From Amphritea atlantica (GTDB lineage Bacteria > Pseudomonadota > Gammaproteobacteria > Pseudomonadales > Balneatricaceae), in the NCBI RefSeq assembly GCF_900111095.1, contig NZ_FOGB01000002.1, positions 297,405 through 361,404 of the forward strand: DNA of 64,000 nt. Reading direction: 5' to 3'. The notes below the pieces were generated by a model. The model searched no databases. It saw only the letters and a program-made list of their open reading frames with translations, and had not been told where the DNA came from. Shown here one piece after another: positions 36,975 to 46,681 of the stretch. The translations under genes were made by a program, and so were the position numbers. Numbering within the stretch: position 1 is the first letter of the stretch; the number at the start of each line of letters is the position of its first letter.

Positions 36975-39082
36975 TGACCCCACGTCCGATATTGTCCGTT
37001 ACCGGCAGGCTGCACCGTTTATTTGTCACTTCAGTCGCGGTGGTGTTGCTGATTACCGGGCTGGTGGTAATGAGCGTTGAGTTTTATAACCATCGCGCCC
37101 AGTTGATCGACAGAGCCCACGTTTTTTCCGGGCTGACCTCCCCTCAGCTTGCCCAGGTGGTGCTGACCGAATCGCCGATGCTGGCGACCCTGCTATTGGA
37201 AAGTTATTTCTCAGAACCCAATCTGCTGGGTATCTATGTGTATCGCAATGATGGTTCAGAGCTGGTTAAACTGACCAAGCCGGGACTGGCCCAGTCTCTG
37301 CCTACCCCCTCGCATGAACTTCGGGCTCAGCTCGAGGCGTCCTATAAAATCGGCTTCGAACTGCTTGATTACAGCGTTCCGTTGAGAGTGAAAGACAAAC
37401 TGGTGGGGCAGCTATATCTGCAATATAGCCTGGATGCTGTTAAGCGGCAGTTACTGATCTATCTGTTGTTTGGTACGGCTCTGTACTGCTTCTCTCTGCT
37501 CGGCGTGTATCTGTTGTCGAAGCGAATCCAGCGGGGGATTTCTGAACCTGTGGATAAAATAATTGATGCAATGGAGCAGGTGACCGTGCATCAGAACTTC
37601 GCCCTGAAGATCCCCGAAGATGATAAGCCAGGGGAGCTTCATGCCCTGATCAGTGGCTTTAACCGTATGCTGGGGCAGATTAACCGCAATGCCAAAGAGC
37701 TGAAATCTCATCAGGCTGCGATTGAACAGCATGTCTACTTTGACCCGCTCACGGGGCTGGCAAACCGGCGGTTGCTGATGCAGAGCATGGAGCAGGAAGT
37801 GCTACGGGCGAAGCGTTCCGAGCAGATCGGCGCGCTGCTATACATGGATCTGGATCACTTTAAAACCATCAATGACTCGCTGGGACATAGTGTGGGCGAC
37901 GCAGTGCTCAACAGTGTTTCATCCCGTATACGTAAAGCGGTCAGAGAGGCTGATACCCCTGCCCGGCTAGGCGGCGATGAGTTTGTTGTTTTACTGCCAG
38001 AACTGGGAACCAGTGAGTCTACCGCCAGCCACAACGCGCTGAGTGTGGCTGAAAAAGTGCGTCAGGCTATCTCTTCGGTGCATCAGATTGATGGTCGCGC
38101 ACTGCATGTGACACCGAGTATCGGTATCGCTCTGTTCGATGGCCAGAATGATGAGTTTGAAAACCTGATTATGCAGGCAGATCTGGCGATGTACCGGGCC
38201 AAGGAAGAGGGGCGCAACCGGGTTCAGTTTTTCCTCGAACAGATGCAGCACAACGCCGATCACCGGCAGCAGATAGAGGAAAGTCTGCGGCAAGCGATCG
38301 AAAATGACCTGCTGTATATCTGTTATCAGCCTCTGGTCCGGGGGAATGGCAAGATTGTCGGGGCAGAAGCATTAGTGCGCTGGTCTGATGGCGAAAAGGG
38401 GCTGGTTAATCCCGCTTCATTTATTCCTATCGCCGAAATGACCGATCTGATCTGTTGCTTAGGCCAATGGGTCCTGACTGAGGTCTGTCAGCAGATGGCC
38501 ACCTGGGAAAAGCAGGGTAAGAAACTGGTGGTATCGGTCAATATCAGTCCACGTGAGTTTGAACAGAATGATTTTGTTGAGAAAGTTCAGGAAATTATTC
38601 TTAACAGTGGTGTCAGGGCTGAATATCTGGTGTTTGAGCTGACCGAGGGGGTGCTGTTAAACAATATTGAAGCCGTGCGCGTAAAAATGCAACGGCTTGC
38701 CAAGCTGGGGATCCGTTTTGCGCTGGATGATTTTGGTACCGGGTATTCTTCATTACAGTATCTGAAGCAACTGCCCCTGAACACCCTGAAAATTGATCAG
38801 TCCTTTGTCCAGGACATCACCACCGACAGCAATGATGCTGCGATAGTGTCAACGATTATAGCGATGGCCCGCACCCTGGGCATCGATGTGGTGGCTGAAG
38901 GGGTTGAAAAGCAGGAGGAGCTGGATTTCCTCGAGCATTGGGGCTGTCAGTTGTTTCAGGGGTATTATTTCAGTCGGGCAATGAAAGCAAAACGTATGGG
39001 TAGCCTGATACCATCGGCAGGCAAAGAGCAACTGCGGGAAGCGCAGATAATCCCTTTCAAGAAACATCAGTTTAGCAAATGA
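36971..39082 (+). CDS. Membrane HAMP-GGDEF-EAL c-di-GMP enzyme
   Basis: 703 residues. TM1 near 18-36 and TM2 near 158-180 bracket a periplasmic sensor of about 120 residues; HAMP follows (about 180-240). The GGDEF domain (about 255-420) has the full RLGGDEF, and the EAL domain (about 440-690) has AEALVRW, NISPREF, DDFGTGYSSL, KIDQSF and AEGVEK, so both activities look intact. It is the only protein in the window with a complete RxGGDEF signature. May be coupled to the short leader at 36906. Confidence 0.93.
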   Translation: MMTPRPILSVTGRLHRLFVTSVAVVLLITGLVVMSVEFYNHRAQLIDRAHVFSGLTSPQLAQVVLTESPMLATLLLESYFSEPNLLGIYVYRNDGSELVKLTKPGLAQSLPTPSHELRAQLEASYKIGFELLDYSVPLRVKDKLVGQLYLQYSLDAVKRQLLIYLLFGTALYCFSLLGVYLLSKRIQRGISEPVDKIIDAMEQVTVHQNFALKIPEDDKPGELHALISGFNRMLGQINRNAKELKSHQAAIEQHVYFDPLTGLANRRLLMQSMEQEVLRAKRSEQIGALLYMDLDHFKTINDSLGHSVGDAVLNSVSSRIRKAVREADTPARLGGDEFVVLLPELGTSESTASHNALSVAEKVRQAISSVHQIDGRALHVTPSIGIALFDGQNDEFENLIMQADLAMYRAKEEGRNRVQFFLEQMQHNADHRQQIEESLRQAIENDLLYICYQPLVRGNGKIVGAEALVRWSDGEKGLVNPASFIPIAEMTDLICCLGQWVLTEVCQQMATWEKQGKKLVVSVNISPREFEQNDFVEKVQEIILNSGVRAEYLVFELTEGVLLNNIEAVRVKMQRLAKLGIRFALDDFGTGYSSLQYLKQLPLNTLKIDQSFVQDITTDSNDAAIVSTIIAMARTLGIDVVAEGVEKQEELDFLEHWGCQLFQGYYFSRAMKAKRMGSLIPSAGKEQLREAQIIPFKKHQFSK

Positions 39083-39214
39083 ATAGTGACTATAATCAGG
39101 TTACTCCTCTACGGAAATGCTGCCATAACGGAATCGCTGAAAAATTCACTTTAGCAATAGACAGTACTCTGTTAGATCGGTAATATACCGCCCTCATCAT
39201 CACTGATGAACTGC

Positions 39215-39291
39215 GCGCCTGTAGCTCAGCTGGATAGAGTAGCAGGTTCCGATCCTGTTGGTCGGGGGTTCGAATCCCTCCAGGCGCGCCA
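39215..39291 (+). tRNA. tRNA-Arg (anticodon CCG)
   Basis: 77 nt. Acceptor GCGCCTG (39215-39221) pairs with CAGGCGC (39281-39287), then G and encoded CCA. D-arm GTAGCTCAGCTGGATAGAG, anticodon loop TTCCGAT with CCG at 34-36, and GGTTCGAATCC T-arm. A 27-nt fragment of it recurs at 45150-45176. Confidence 0.95.
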
Positions 39292-39353
39292 CTATATTGC
39301 GAGTTCTACTTGCTATAAATTCGCACAAGACTCCGTTTCGGGCATTTGCCTGG

Positions 39354-39472
<119 letters not shown>

Positions 39473-39641
39473 TCCCTTCTTACAACATCCAAAATTGCTT
39501 TATACCGTCTCCGGAGGATTGCCTCATAGAGTGTTGTGTTTTCGTTCGAGTCTCTCTTCAAACCTATTGTTTTACGCTGCCTATTAAGCTTGAATAAGTT
39601 ACCTAACAGGATGTTGATGTTTAATTGGTCAGGAGATTACT

Positions 39642-40241
39642 GTGAGAGTTCTAAGGTGGTGGTATCGAAGAAATAAGATGTTCATCTTATTTGTAATGTG
39701 GGTAATGGCGGCTTACTTCGTGCCTGCTGCGTTCCTTAAAGACACTGTATTAGTATTGAATGTCAGTGGTTATATTCTTCAGATTTCAGGTCTAATGACA
39801 ACTATCGGGGGGTTGTTGAGTATATGGAAGGCATATGAAGTAAATAGTCCATATGAACTCATCGTAAGATTTTTCAGTTTTAAGATGCCAGCTATGAAGT
39901 CGGGATCTGGCAAATTGTTTACAGTTGAACAGACGGTATTAGATTTAAGTCCTATAAAGCTAGAAGAGTGTGAAGATCGAGTTGAAAGACTGGAAAGGAA
40001 CATAGAAAAAATAGTTGATAGCATTAATAATGACCGCTTTACAATGCGTTACTTAATGGAGACCCACAAAAGGATTGATAAAAAGATACAAAAAGATGTT
40101 CTTTCTAAAGTAGGGGAGCTTCATCGCAGATCTGAAAAAATTAATCTTCATGGTTCCGGCATGACTCTTACTGGCTTACTCTGGGTTGGTATCGGAATTA
40201 CTCAGGCTGCAGTCGCTGCTTACTTGTCTTTAATGCTCTGA
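39642..40241 (+). CDS. Membrane protein with a central coiled coil, function unknown
   Basis: 199 residues from GTG 39642, with AGGAG 6 bp upstream. Three hydrophobic segments (about 13-32, 37-60, and 175-198) enclose a charged helical region (about 105-160, ECEDRVERLERNIEKIVDS). Family not recognised. AT-richer than the core genes, and it sits between the tRNA and the IS256 element, so it is probably island cargo. Confidence 0.7.
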   Translation: MRVLRWWYRRNKMFILFVMWVMAAYFVPAAFLKDTVLVLNVSGYILQISGLMTTIGGLLSIWKAYEVNSPYELIVRFFSFKMPAMKSGSGKLFTVEQTVLDLSPIKLEECEDRVERLERNIEKIVDSINNDRFTMRYLMETHKRIDKKIQKDVLSKVGELHRRSEKINLHGSGMTLTGLLWVGIGITQAAVAAYLSLML

Positions 40242-40255
40242 TTTCTCCTCATCGT

Positions 40256-41562
40256 GACCCTGTACATAGAATTGTGTAACTGCCTATCATAGAGCCAGTA
40301 ATGGCTAAGGATAGGCAACATGGATAAGAAACAACTCGAAGCCTTCGCTCGCGAAGCGGCCAAAAGCATTAAAACCGAAAGTGATCTCAATGATTTTCGG
40401 CGGATGCTAACCAAAGTCACCGTTGAAACGGCCCTCAATGCCGAACTGGATGAACATCTGGGTTATGACAGGCATGGTAAAAGCCCCTCAGACAACAGCT
40501 GTAATGGATACTCCAGCAAGACCTTACGTACCGAAGACGGACAGTTCGAGATTGATGCTCCGCGGGATCGGGATGGCAGCTTTCAACCGAAGCTAGTCAG
40601 AAAGCAACAGACTCGCTTCACGTCGATGGACGACAAAATTCTAAGCCTGTACGCCAAGGGCATGACTACCCGCGAGATCGTCGCCACCTTCAAGGAAATG
40701 TACGATGCGGATGTCTCTGCCAGCCTCATATCCAAGGTCACGGACGCTGTGCTGGAACAGGTGATTGAATGGCAGTCGCGGCCTCTGGATGAGGTGTATC
40801 CCATTGTCTACCTGGACTGCATCGTCATCAAAATTCGTCAGGACAAGCAGGTCATCAACAAGGCGGTTTATCTTGCTCTGGGGGTTAATCTGGAGGGCCA
40901 CAAAGAATTACTGGGCCTTTGGCTTTCTGAGAATGAGGGTGCTAAGTTCTGGCTGAACGTGCTCACGGAGCTTCAAAACCGTGGGATCAAAGACATCCTG
41001 ATCGCCTGTGTCGATGGTCTGAAAGGCTTTCCCGATGCGATTAATACAGCTTTCCCCAACACACAGATCCAGCTCTGTATCGTCCATATGGTTCGCAATT
41101 CGGTCAAGTACGTCCCGTGGAAGGACTACAAAGCCGTCACGGCTGATCTCAAGCAAATCTATCAGTCAGTCACGGAAGAGGAAGCCCTGAAAGCGCTGGA
41201 GCAGTTCTCTGATCGCTGGGACGATAAATACCCGCAGATCAGCCGTTCATGGCACTCTCATTGGGAGAATCTGAATACATTGTTCAATTACCCTCAGGAC
41301 ATACGTAAGGCAATCTATACGACCAACGCGATCGAGTCTCTCAACAGCGTTATTCGTAAGGCGATCAAGAAGAGGAAACTGTTTCCAACGGATGACTCAG
41401 CACGAAAGGTGATCTATCTGGCGATTCAGGATGCCTCCCAAAAATGGACAATGCCCATTAGAAACTGGAAGGCAGCACTAAACCGTTTTATGATTGAATT
41501 TGAAGACCGCTTAAAGGATTACATTTAAACCCAGGCAGTTACACAGAATCATTTACAGGGTC
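40256..41562 (+). mobile_element. IS256-family insertion sequence
   Basis: Left end GACCCTGTACATAGAATTGT (40256 onward) and right end GGCAGTTACACAGAATCATT to GGGTC (41534-41562) are imperfect inverted repeats around one transposase gene. I could find no matching target-site duplication: the flank is CATCGT at left, and at right the element continues into a second copy of its own end (41563-41648). Confidence 0.9.
40320..41528 (+). CDS. IS256-family (mutator-type) transposase
   Basis: 402 residues, full length. The DDE triad is read as Asp in VYLDCIVIK, Asp in IACVDGLKGF and Glu in TTNAIESLNSVIRKA. The family hallmark CIVHMVRNSVKYV is present. It should cut and paste the surrounding element by a DDE mechanism. 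No frameshift. Confidence 0.95.
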   Translation: MDKKQLEAFAREAAKSIKTESDLNDFRRMLTKVTVETALNAELDEHLGYDRHGKSPSDNSCNGYSSKTLRTEDGQFEIDAPRDRDGSFQPKLVRKQQTRFTSMDDKILSLYAKGMTTREIVATFKEMYDADVSASLISKVTDAVLEQVIEWQSRPLDEVYPIVYLDCIVIKIRQDKQVINKAVYLALGVNLEGHKELLGLWLSENEGAKFWLNVLTELQNRGIKDILIACVDGLKGFPDAINTAFPNTQIQLCIVHMVRNSVKYVPWKDYKAVTADLKQIYQSVTEEEALKALEQFSDRWDDKYPQISRSWHSHWENLNTLFNYPQDIRKAIYTTNAIESLNSVIRKAIKKRKLFPTDDSARKVIYLAIQDASQKWTMPIRNWKAALNRFMIEFEDRLKDYI

Positions 41563-41648
41563 CACTAACCGTTTTATGATTGAATTTGAAGACCGCTTAA
41601 AGGATTACATTTAAACTCAGGCAGTTACATAGAATCATTTACAGGGTC
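41563..41648 (+). repeat. Duplicated right end of the IS256 element
   Basis: Repeats 41476-41562 (last transposase codons plus the right inverted repeat) with one deletion and two substitutions. It again ends in GGGTC (41644-41648). So two right ends stand in tandem. Confidence 0.85.
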
Positions 41649-41681
41649 GTCATGTGTGTTTTCGCAAAATGCACCCTTCTA

Positions 41682-42761
41682 TTAAGAGAGGGGCTTTGTG
41701 ATTTTTTTCTGATCGATTAAGTCTAAATATTCGCTGTGAATTAGCTTGCCTAGCTTGGTCTGATGATCAAAAGTATAAATATGTTCTGTAGGGCTATCTG
41801 CACATCTACCTATGAGCCTACCAGACAAACTACCTCTACCTTTTTCAACATCAACTTTGCTTTTACAGATTAGGCATTCGCCTACATAAGAGACTATTCG
41901 GAACTGTCTGACAGGCTTGCCATTTTTATGCTTTTCTCTGGTGCGAATGTACTCCAGCTGTGTTGAGTAATTCCTGCTTGGGGATAGGTAAACCGGTGCA
42001 ATAATAATTCGATTCATGACTGCGAAGTACATAGGTGAAAAAAGTGAATATAGTGCTCCTACTATGATTGCAATATCGATAGCTGAGCTCAATATGCCGA
42101 AAGTTGTTGTTTGAACACGTATCAAATATAGCCCAACCATAAGTGTTAATATGGCCAAGATAATTGCTAACATTACTGTTCCTAGAATCATGTATAGCTT
42201 AAAGCCTTTAGCTATCATGCCATCGACAAATCGAATGAATGGATTAGTCGTCTCACTCGTTTCGGAGGTATAGCTTATAAATCCTCTGGGCAGGGTAGTT
42301 TTATCTACAGCGGTGCTCTCAGTCACCGGATGAGGTTTTATTAGATACTTCGTGACATTACCGGCACCTCCTCCCATTTCACCTCGCTCAATGATTGGGA
42401 AATACTTCAAGCTTCTATCAACAGCATCCTGATTTAGCCTTTCGTAATGTAACGGCCACTTTTCAATCGCATCCTTAAGATATTTCTTGAGGCGTTTGCC
42501 ATCATCACTTACATCCTCTTCGGTTTGTAAGTCTCGCCAAGAGAAAATGACTGATCCACTATCATCTTTGGGTGCACTTTCAGAGCTGGCAAACTCAAAT
42601 ATCTGCTTTAGGACTCTGTATGCGTTAGTTCCACTGCCCTTTCCAGAATAATTATCAAGAAATTCTAGTCCTAGAGCTATCTCTTTATCTGATTGATTTG
42701 TATCCATAAAAAACAACCCAATAACTGTTCTGTCCCTGTTTAAGGACTGAAAGTCTATCAC
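41682..42761 (-). CDS. Two-TM protein with a C-terminal Cys pair, unknown
   Basis: 359 residues from GTG 42761; ATG 42707 would drop the first 18 residues, and neither has a strong ribosome site. Soluble N-terminal ~190 residues (acidic, with RLKKYLKDAIEKW), then two TM helices (about 194-216 and 224-248), then a cytoplasmic tail with CLICKSK and GRCADS that may form a small zinc site. Family not recognised. Divergent, 51 bp from the CoiA-like gene. Could be a membrane partner of the nuclease; that is inference. Confidence 0.65.
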   Translation of the reverse strand: MIDFQSLNRDRTVIGLFFMDTNQSDKEIALGLEFLDNYSGKGSGTNAYRVLKQIFEFASSESAPKDDSGSVIFSWRDLQTEEDVSDDGKRLKKYLKDAIEKWPLHYERLNQDAVDRSLKYFPIIERGEMGGGAGNVTKYLIKPHPVTESTAVDKTTLPRGFISYTSETSETTNPFIRFVDGMIAKGFKLYMILGTVMLAIILAILTLMVGLYLIRVQTTTFGILSSAIDIAIIVGALYSLFSPMYFAVMNRIIIAPVYLSPSRNYSTQLEYIRTREKHKNGKPVRQFRIVSYVGECLICKSKVDVEKGRGSLSGRLIGRCADSPTEHIYTFDHQTKLGKLIHSEYLDLIDQKKITKPLS

Positions 42762-42812
42762 GCTATTGTTTTTAATGAACTCGCAAACTTAATCCAAGCG
42801 AAGGAATTAAAA

Positions 42813-43688
42813 ATGTGTAAAAGCGATGAATTTGATCTTAGTTATGGTCTTAAAGGTGGCGAGTTAGTCTTCATTGATGAAGTTGATAGAGGGTTGGATT
42901 GCGGCTGTTATTGTCCGCACTGTGGAGGAAAGTTGATTGCTAGAAAAGGAGACGTTAATCAGCACCACTTTGCACACTATCAAATAGAGAATTGTGGCAA
43001 AGGGGTCGAAAGCGCTTTGCATCTGCTGGGTAAGCAGGTGCTCTTAGAAGAGCAATGTATACGCCTACCGGATGAAGAAGAAAGAAGGTTGGTTACTGCT
43101 GTAGAAGTTGAGCGCCGGAGATTTGGGTATGTAGCTGATATTGGGGCTGTATTGTTTGATGTAGGTGAGGACATTGATATTGAGATAAAAGTTACTCACG
43201 CCGTTGATGAGGAGAAACTGAAGAAGGTTATTTCCAACAAAGCAAAGCTGATTGAGGTAGACCTGTCGGGCTTATTGAAATCGGGCAACTTAACAAAGGA
43301 AAAAATAAGACAAGCTGTGCTTGATGATGCGCCACGAGCTTGGGCAGAAGAACTGTACAAAAATTTAAAGATGGATCGGGAGAGTGATATGAGCAATAAG
43401 AATCTGGTTTGTGGGTACAAAGCTGTAAATGGTTATTCACAGAAGAACCAAAGTAATTTCGAGTTTGCCGCTCTCTACATACTGGTGAAACAGGAAGGAC
43501 GTTCCAGTCCAAATTATCAAATTCAGGGTATGGGTGGTTATGAACTTACATCGGTGCCAATGAAAATGGATGAACAATTATTGTCAAAACTGGAAAATTT
43601 GCGATTCCCGATTGATGTGGAATTGGTATTCGATATGTCTTTGATTAAAGGTAAGTTGAAGCCTGTGGTTAGTGATTTGCTAGTTTAG
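42813..43688 (+). CDS. CoiA-like protein with a putative PD-(D/E)xK nuclease domain
   Basis: 291 residues; AAGGA lies 8 bp before ATG 42813. A zinc-ribbon-like start (Cys30, 32, 34 and 37 in CGCYCPHCGGK) is followed by HHFAH (51-55) and a set resembling the CoiA nuclease: Glu66, His70, Lys74, Asp109 in YVADIGAVL, and Glu124-x-Lys126 in DIEIKVTH. This is the PD-(D/E)xK arrangement seen in CoiA relatives. The C-terminal half (from about 195) is unassigned. A DNA-degrading role, perhaps defensive, is inferred. Confidence 0.75.
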   Translation: MCKSDEFDLSYGLKGGELVFIDEVDRGLDCGCYCPHCGGKLIARKGDVNQHHFAHYQIENCGKGVESALHLLGKQVLLEEQCIRLPDEEERRLVTAVEVERRRFGYVADIGAVLFDVGEDIDIEIKVTHAVDEEKLKKVISNKAKLIEVDLSGLLKSGNLTKEKIRQAVLDDAPRAWAEELYKNLKMDRESDMSNKNLVCGYKAVNGYSQKNQSNFEFAALYILVKQEGRSSPNYQIQGMGGYELTSVPMKMDEQLLSKLENLRFPIDVELVFDMSLIKGKLKPVVSDLLV

Positions 43689-43779
43689 ATATGGATATCA
43701 TAGTTCGTGTTGTTCGCATTTACACGAACTAGAGGAAGCATATAATGATCCTCACATCAATATAGGTAAGGAGATAGGC

Positions 43780-44796
43780 ATGCCGGATTCGCTGAAGATT
43801 AATCCAAGAGTCATAAAGCATCTGCGGAAAAAGGAAAAAGTGTCTCAAGTGGCTTTGGCTACAGCCATTGGGATCTCAGATAGAGGTGTTCAAAAAATTG
43901 AGGCTTCAGGCAATACAAGCTCTGAGACAGCTACGAAACTAGCCCAATACTTTGGGTTGTCTGTGAATGAATTAATGGAAGGAAACATTCACTGCAAAGC
44001 GGAGTATTGGGCTAAAGACCCTGTTACTGGTGAGCATTTGATTTTCTCATATGCTCATAATTTGCTCGAAAAGCTTAAAAACTCTTGGGCTGATTACAGA
44101 AGGTACTTTTATTCAGAAGAGAAAGTGATTATCAACATTCAAATTAGCAAAGGTCACTACCGCCTTACTTCGTCCTGTGAGGATGCAGGGTTTGATTGGG
44201 AATTTGAATTTCGTCGTGTTTGGTTCAATCAAGACATGGGGTTGTGTTGGACTCCGGAAAGTGAGTTCGAAAGTGAGCTGATGGAGGAAGAGCTTTTTGG
44301 AATGGCTAGAGAAGAAGCTGATGATGTCTTCGTAAATGGAGCCCGGCGCTTTACAGATAAAGGAGTCTATCAAGTAACAGTTTATTCATGGGATGTTACT
44401 AATCAGCAAGTACGTGAGGAAGCTTTTCGTACTTTCAAAACACTTTCTGAAGTGCAGAACAAGTTAGCAGCTCTTTTGCAGAAATTTTCGCCAAAGGAAC
44501 TGAACGATACTACTAGGTATGTAGATTTCTCGGCTGGAAAAAATCATGCAGGATTATGTGTTGAGGCCTGGCCCAAAGTAAGACCAAGACTACCTACTTT
44601 TGAAGGGGTAGTTGGGCCGATCAGGGTTCATGTGATCCGTCAAATTATTTCTGATGATTCTGATGTCCATTCAATATGGAGAAAGAGTTCGAAAAATCGA
44701 TTTGTGAATGAGCTTACAGATGGGGTTAAGTCAGATAGAGGATCCGACATTGAAAATTCAAGAGTCGTAGAGTGGGGAAAAGAATTGAACACATAA
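43780..44796 (+). CDS. XRE-family HTH protein with a large unknown C-terminal part
   Basis: 338 residues. AAGGAG lies 7 bp before ATG. The XRE HTH (about 10-65) reads VSQVALATAIGISDRGVQKIE. The remaining 270 residues are unassigned, acidic and rich in Trp/Phe (LTSSCEDAGFDWEFEFRRVW). AT-rich. It sits between the CoiA-like and HicA-like genes and is the likely regulator of the island; the target is unknown. Confidence 0.8.
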   Translation: MPDSLKINPRVIKHLRKKEKVSQVALATAIGISDRGVQKIEASGNTSSETATKLAQYFGLSVNELMEGNIHCKAEYWAKDPVTGEHLIFSYAHNLLEKLKNSWADYRRYFYSEEKVIINIQISKGHYRLTSSCEDAGFDWEFEFRRVWFNQDMGLCWTPESEFESELMEEELFGMAREEADDVFVNGARRFTDKGVYQVTVYSWDVTNQQVREEAFRTFKTLSEVQNKLAALLQKFSPKELNDTTRYVDFSAGKNHAGLCVEAWPKVRPRLPTFEGVVGPIRVHVIRQIISDDSDVHSIWRKSSKNRFVNELTDGVKSDRGSDIENSRVVEWGKELNT

Positions 44797-44814
44797 CTTA
44801 GGGAGGAGTTTATT

Positions 44815-45009
44815 ATGTATTACTCAAGCAATAAGGATGTGAGTAAATTAGTTAAAAGTTTAGTTGGTAACGGATGGTCGTACTCTAGAAGGAAAAAACA
44901 TGGGATGCTTCGGTCGCCATCAGGAGAAGTAATTACCCTTTCGCTTACTCCAAGTTCAGACGAAAGCTATCAGAACCTAAAAAAAGTAGTTAAGCGTTTT
45001 TTGAATTAA
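44815..45009 (+). CDS. HicA-like small protein (mRNA interferase family)
   Basis: 64 residues, ribosome site GGGAGGAG. It matches the HicA/YcfA outline: DVSKLVKSLVGNGWSYSRRKKHG, a presumed catalytic His29 in KKHGMLR, and a LTPSSDESYQNLKKVVKRF end. HicA toxins cleave mRNA and are normally neutralised by HicB. No HicB frame follows; the gene ends just before the tRNA debris. So it is either an orphan toxin or kept in check by the XRE protein. Confidence 0.8.
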   Translation: MYYSSNKDVSKLVKSLVGNGWSYSRRKKHGMLRSPSGEVITLSLTPSSDESYQNLKKVVKRFLN

Positions 45010-45149
45010 AAATATAGGCACACTTCGGTCACAGTGCCGTTGCATAAAGCGCTGTGGCCGCGAATCCTCCCGTTTTTGGTGTAATCGTCGAACAATTGAG
45101 GTTTGAAGATCGTTGTTCTGACGGCTTTTGAGGGTCTTCTATGCCCGGT

Positions 45150-45176
45150 TTCCGATCCTGTTGGTCGGGGGTTCGA
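45150..45176 (+). repeat. 27-nt remnant of tRNA-Arg
   Basis: TTCCGATCCTGTTGGTCGGG GGTTCGA equals 39247-39273, the anticodon-to-T-loop part of tRNA-Arg(CCG). Acceptor and D-arm are missing, so it is not a gene. The gap to the direct repeat is 40 bp here and 80 bp on the left, so the right copy is rearranged. Confidence 0.9.
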
Positions 45177-45216
45177 GCCGAGCGAAGCGAGACAACGGAG
45201 CGTAGCGACGGCCCGA

Positions 45217-45335
<119 letters not shown>

Positions 45336-45364
45336 CCTTACCTCCTCCCTAAAATAGCGCCACT

Positions 45365-46681
45365 TTATCCACTGATTGCTGAATAGGTCCATAGCACCGC
45401 AAACCCTGTTGCCAGCATGACCGGACCATAGATACGGTTAAGCTTCATCAATGCTATCGCAGAGATGCCATAACGTGATTGCAGACTGAGTTGAACACCG
45501 GAAAACGGTGACAGTCCGACCCCGATCGACCAGCTCAACAGCAGTGTGATGCCCAGCAGGTTGGGGTCACTGACGGCGGGCATCAGTATGCTGCCAGCTA
45601 ATACCGCAGAGGTGACCGGGTGCATGCCGATCAGTGCTAAACCGACCAGCGCGATCAGTGTCAGGGAGGCTTCCGGAGCGCTAAAATGCTCGGGCGCCAG
45701 TCTGATCTGCAGTGACTCCAGCAGTGCTGCGACACCCGATGCAAGTACCGCTGCAGCAAGAAACAGAGTCACTTCACTGCCCATCTTTGGCAGACCTTCC
45801 TGGATATGGGTTGTCAGCAGTCTGGCACAGTCTTTAGGTTGTCGCAGCAGCAGGTAGATGAGGGTAAACAGTATTGAGATCAGGGTGACCAGTGTTATTA
45901 CCGACAGTTGCGGCAGGTAGAGGTGCGCAATCAGCACCAGAATTGCCAGTAATAGCGGCATCCACAGGGCGGCAAAATGCATCGGGTATCCCTGAGTCTC
46001 TACTGCATCCGGGTGGCGGGCTATCTGCCAGGCACTGAACAGCAACGCCGTTAGTGCGGTGGGTAATCCATAGATGATCAGTGTACTCAGCTGCGCCCCG
46101 GGTGCGCTGATAAGCACCACCCCCATGGCAGCAAAGAAGGGGGACCAGCAGGCGCAGATACTGAATGCGCGTAACAGGGTTAGCCCCTGCAAAGGGCTCA
46201 GCGGGCGCCGGGCAGTCAGCCGGTCGCCGACAATCATGACCGATGAGATGTTGATCACCGCGGCGATCAGGTGGGTGCCGAACAGGGTACGAAGCAACGG
46301 TTTGCGTCCGGCGGGCAGGCGATCATCATTTTCAATTCCCCGGATTGCGACAATCCGCAGAAAGCTGACGCCGATCAGCATGGCGATGACCAGTTGGTTA
46401 GCGGCCAGTGCTTTCAGCAGATAGCGGTGGTCGACCCCCTGATAAACACCGATAGCAAGGCCTGTGGCACCGGCAATCAACAGTACTGCGCTCTGGATCA
46501 GCTGGTTAGGCCGTTGGCGGCGAATCAGCAGCGCCGCTGCCAGCCATACCGGCGCGCCGGCAACATAGTCAGGCACGGCGTGGGTCAGTGCTGTGATCAG
46601 TGAAAGCAGCAGCATCAGCAGCAGTGTCCAGCCTGTCACCCTGGTTGATAGTGGCAGAGTGGAGATGGTTTTTTGATCCAT
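45365..46681 (-). CDS. Polytopic inner-membrane protein, possibly a transporter
   Basis: 438 residues with about 11-12 hydrophobic segments and few charged loops. I do not recognise the family; a motif FSICACWSPFFAAMGVVL near residue 170 and GMHPVTSAVLAGSILMPA near 355 suggest a re-entrant pore as in ion-transporter superfamily permeases. Single gene ending 35 bp from the second tRNA-Thr. No substrate can be proposed. Confidence 0.7.
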   Translation of the reverse strand: MDQKTISTLPLSTRVTGWTLLLMLLLSLITALTHAVPDYVAGAPVWLAAALLIRRQRPNQLIQSAVLLIAGATGLAIGVYQGVDHRYLLKALAANQLVIAMLIGVSFLRIVAIRGIENDDRLPAGRKPLLRTLFGTHLIAAVINISSVMIVGDRLTARRPLSPLQGLTLLRAFSICACWSPFFAAMGVVLISAPGAQLSTLIIYGLPTALTALLFSAWQIARHPDAVETQGYPMHFAALWMPLLLAILVLIAHLYLPQLSVITLVTLISILFTLIYLLLRQPKDCARLLTTHIQEGLPKMGSEVTLFLAAAVLASGVAALLESLQIRLAPEHFSAPEASLTLIALVGLALIGMHPVTSAVLAGSILMPAVSDPNLLGITLLLSWSIGVGLSPFSGVQLSLQSRYGISAIALMKLNRIYGPVMLATGFAVLWTYSAISG

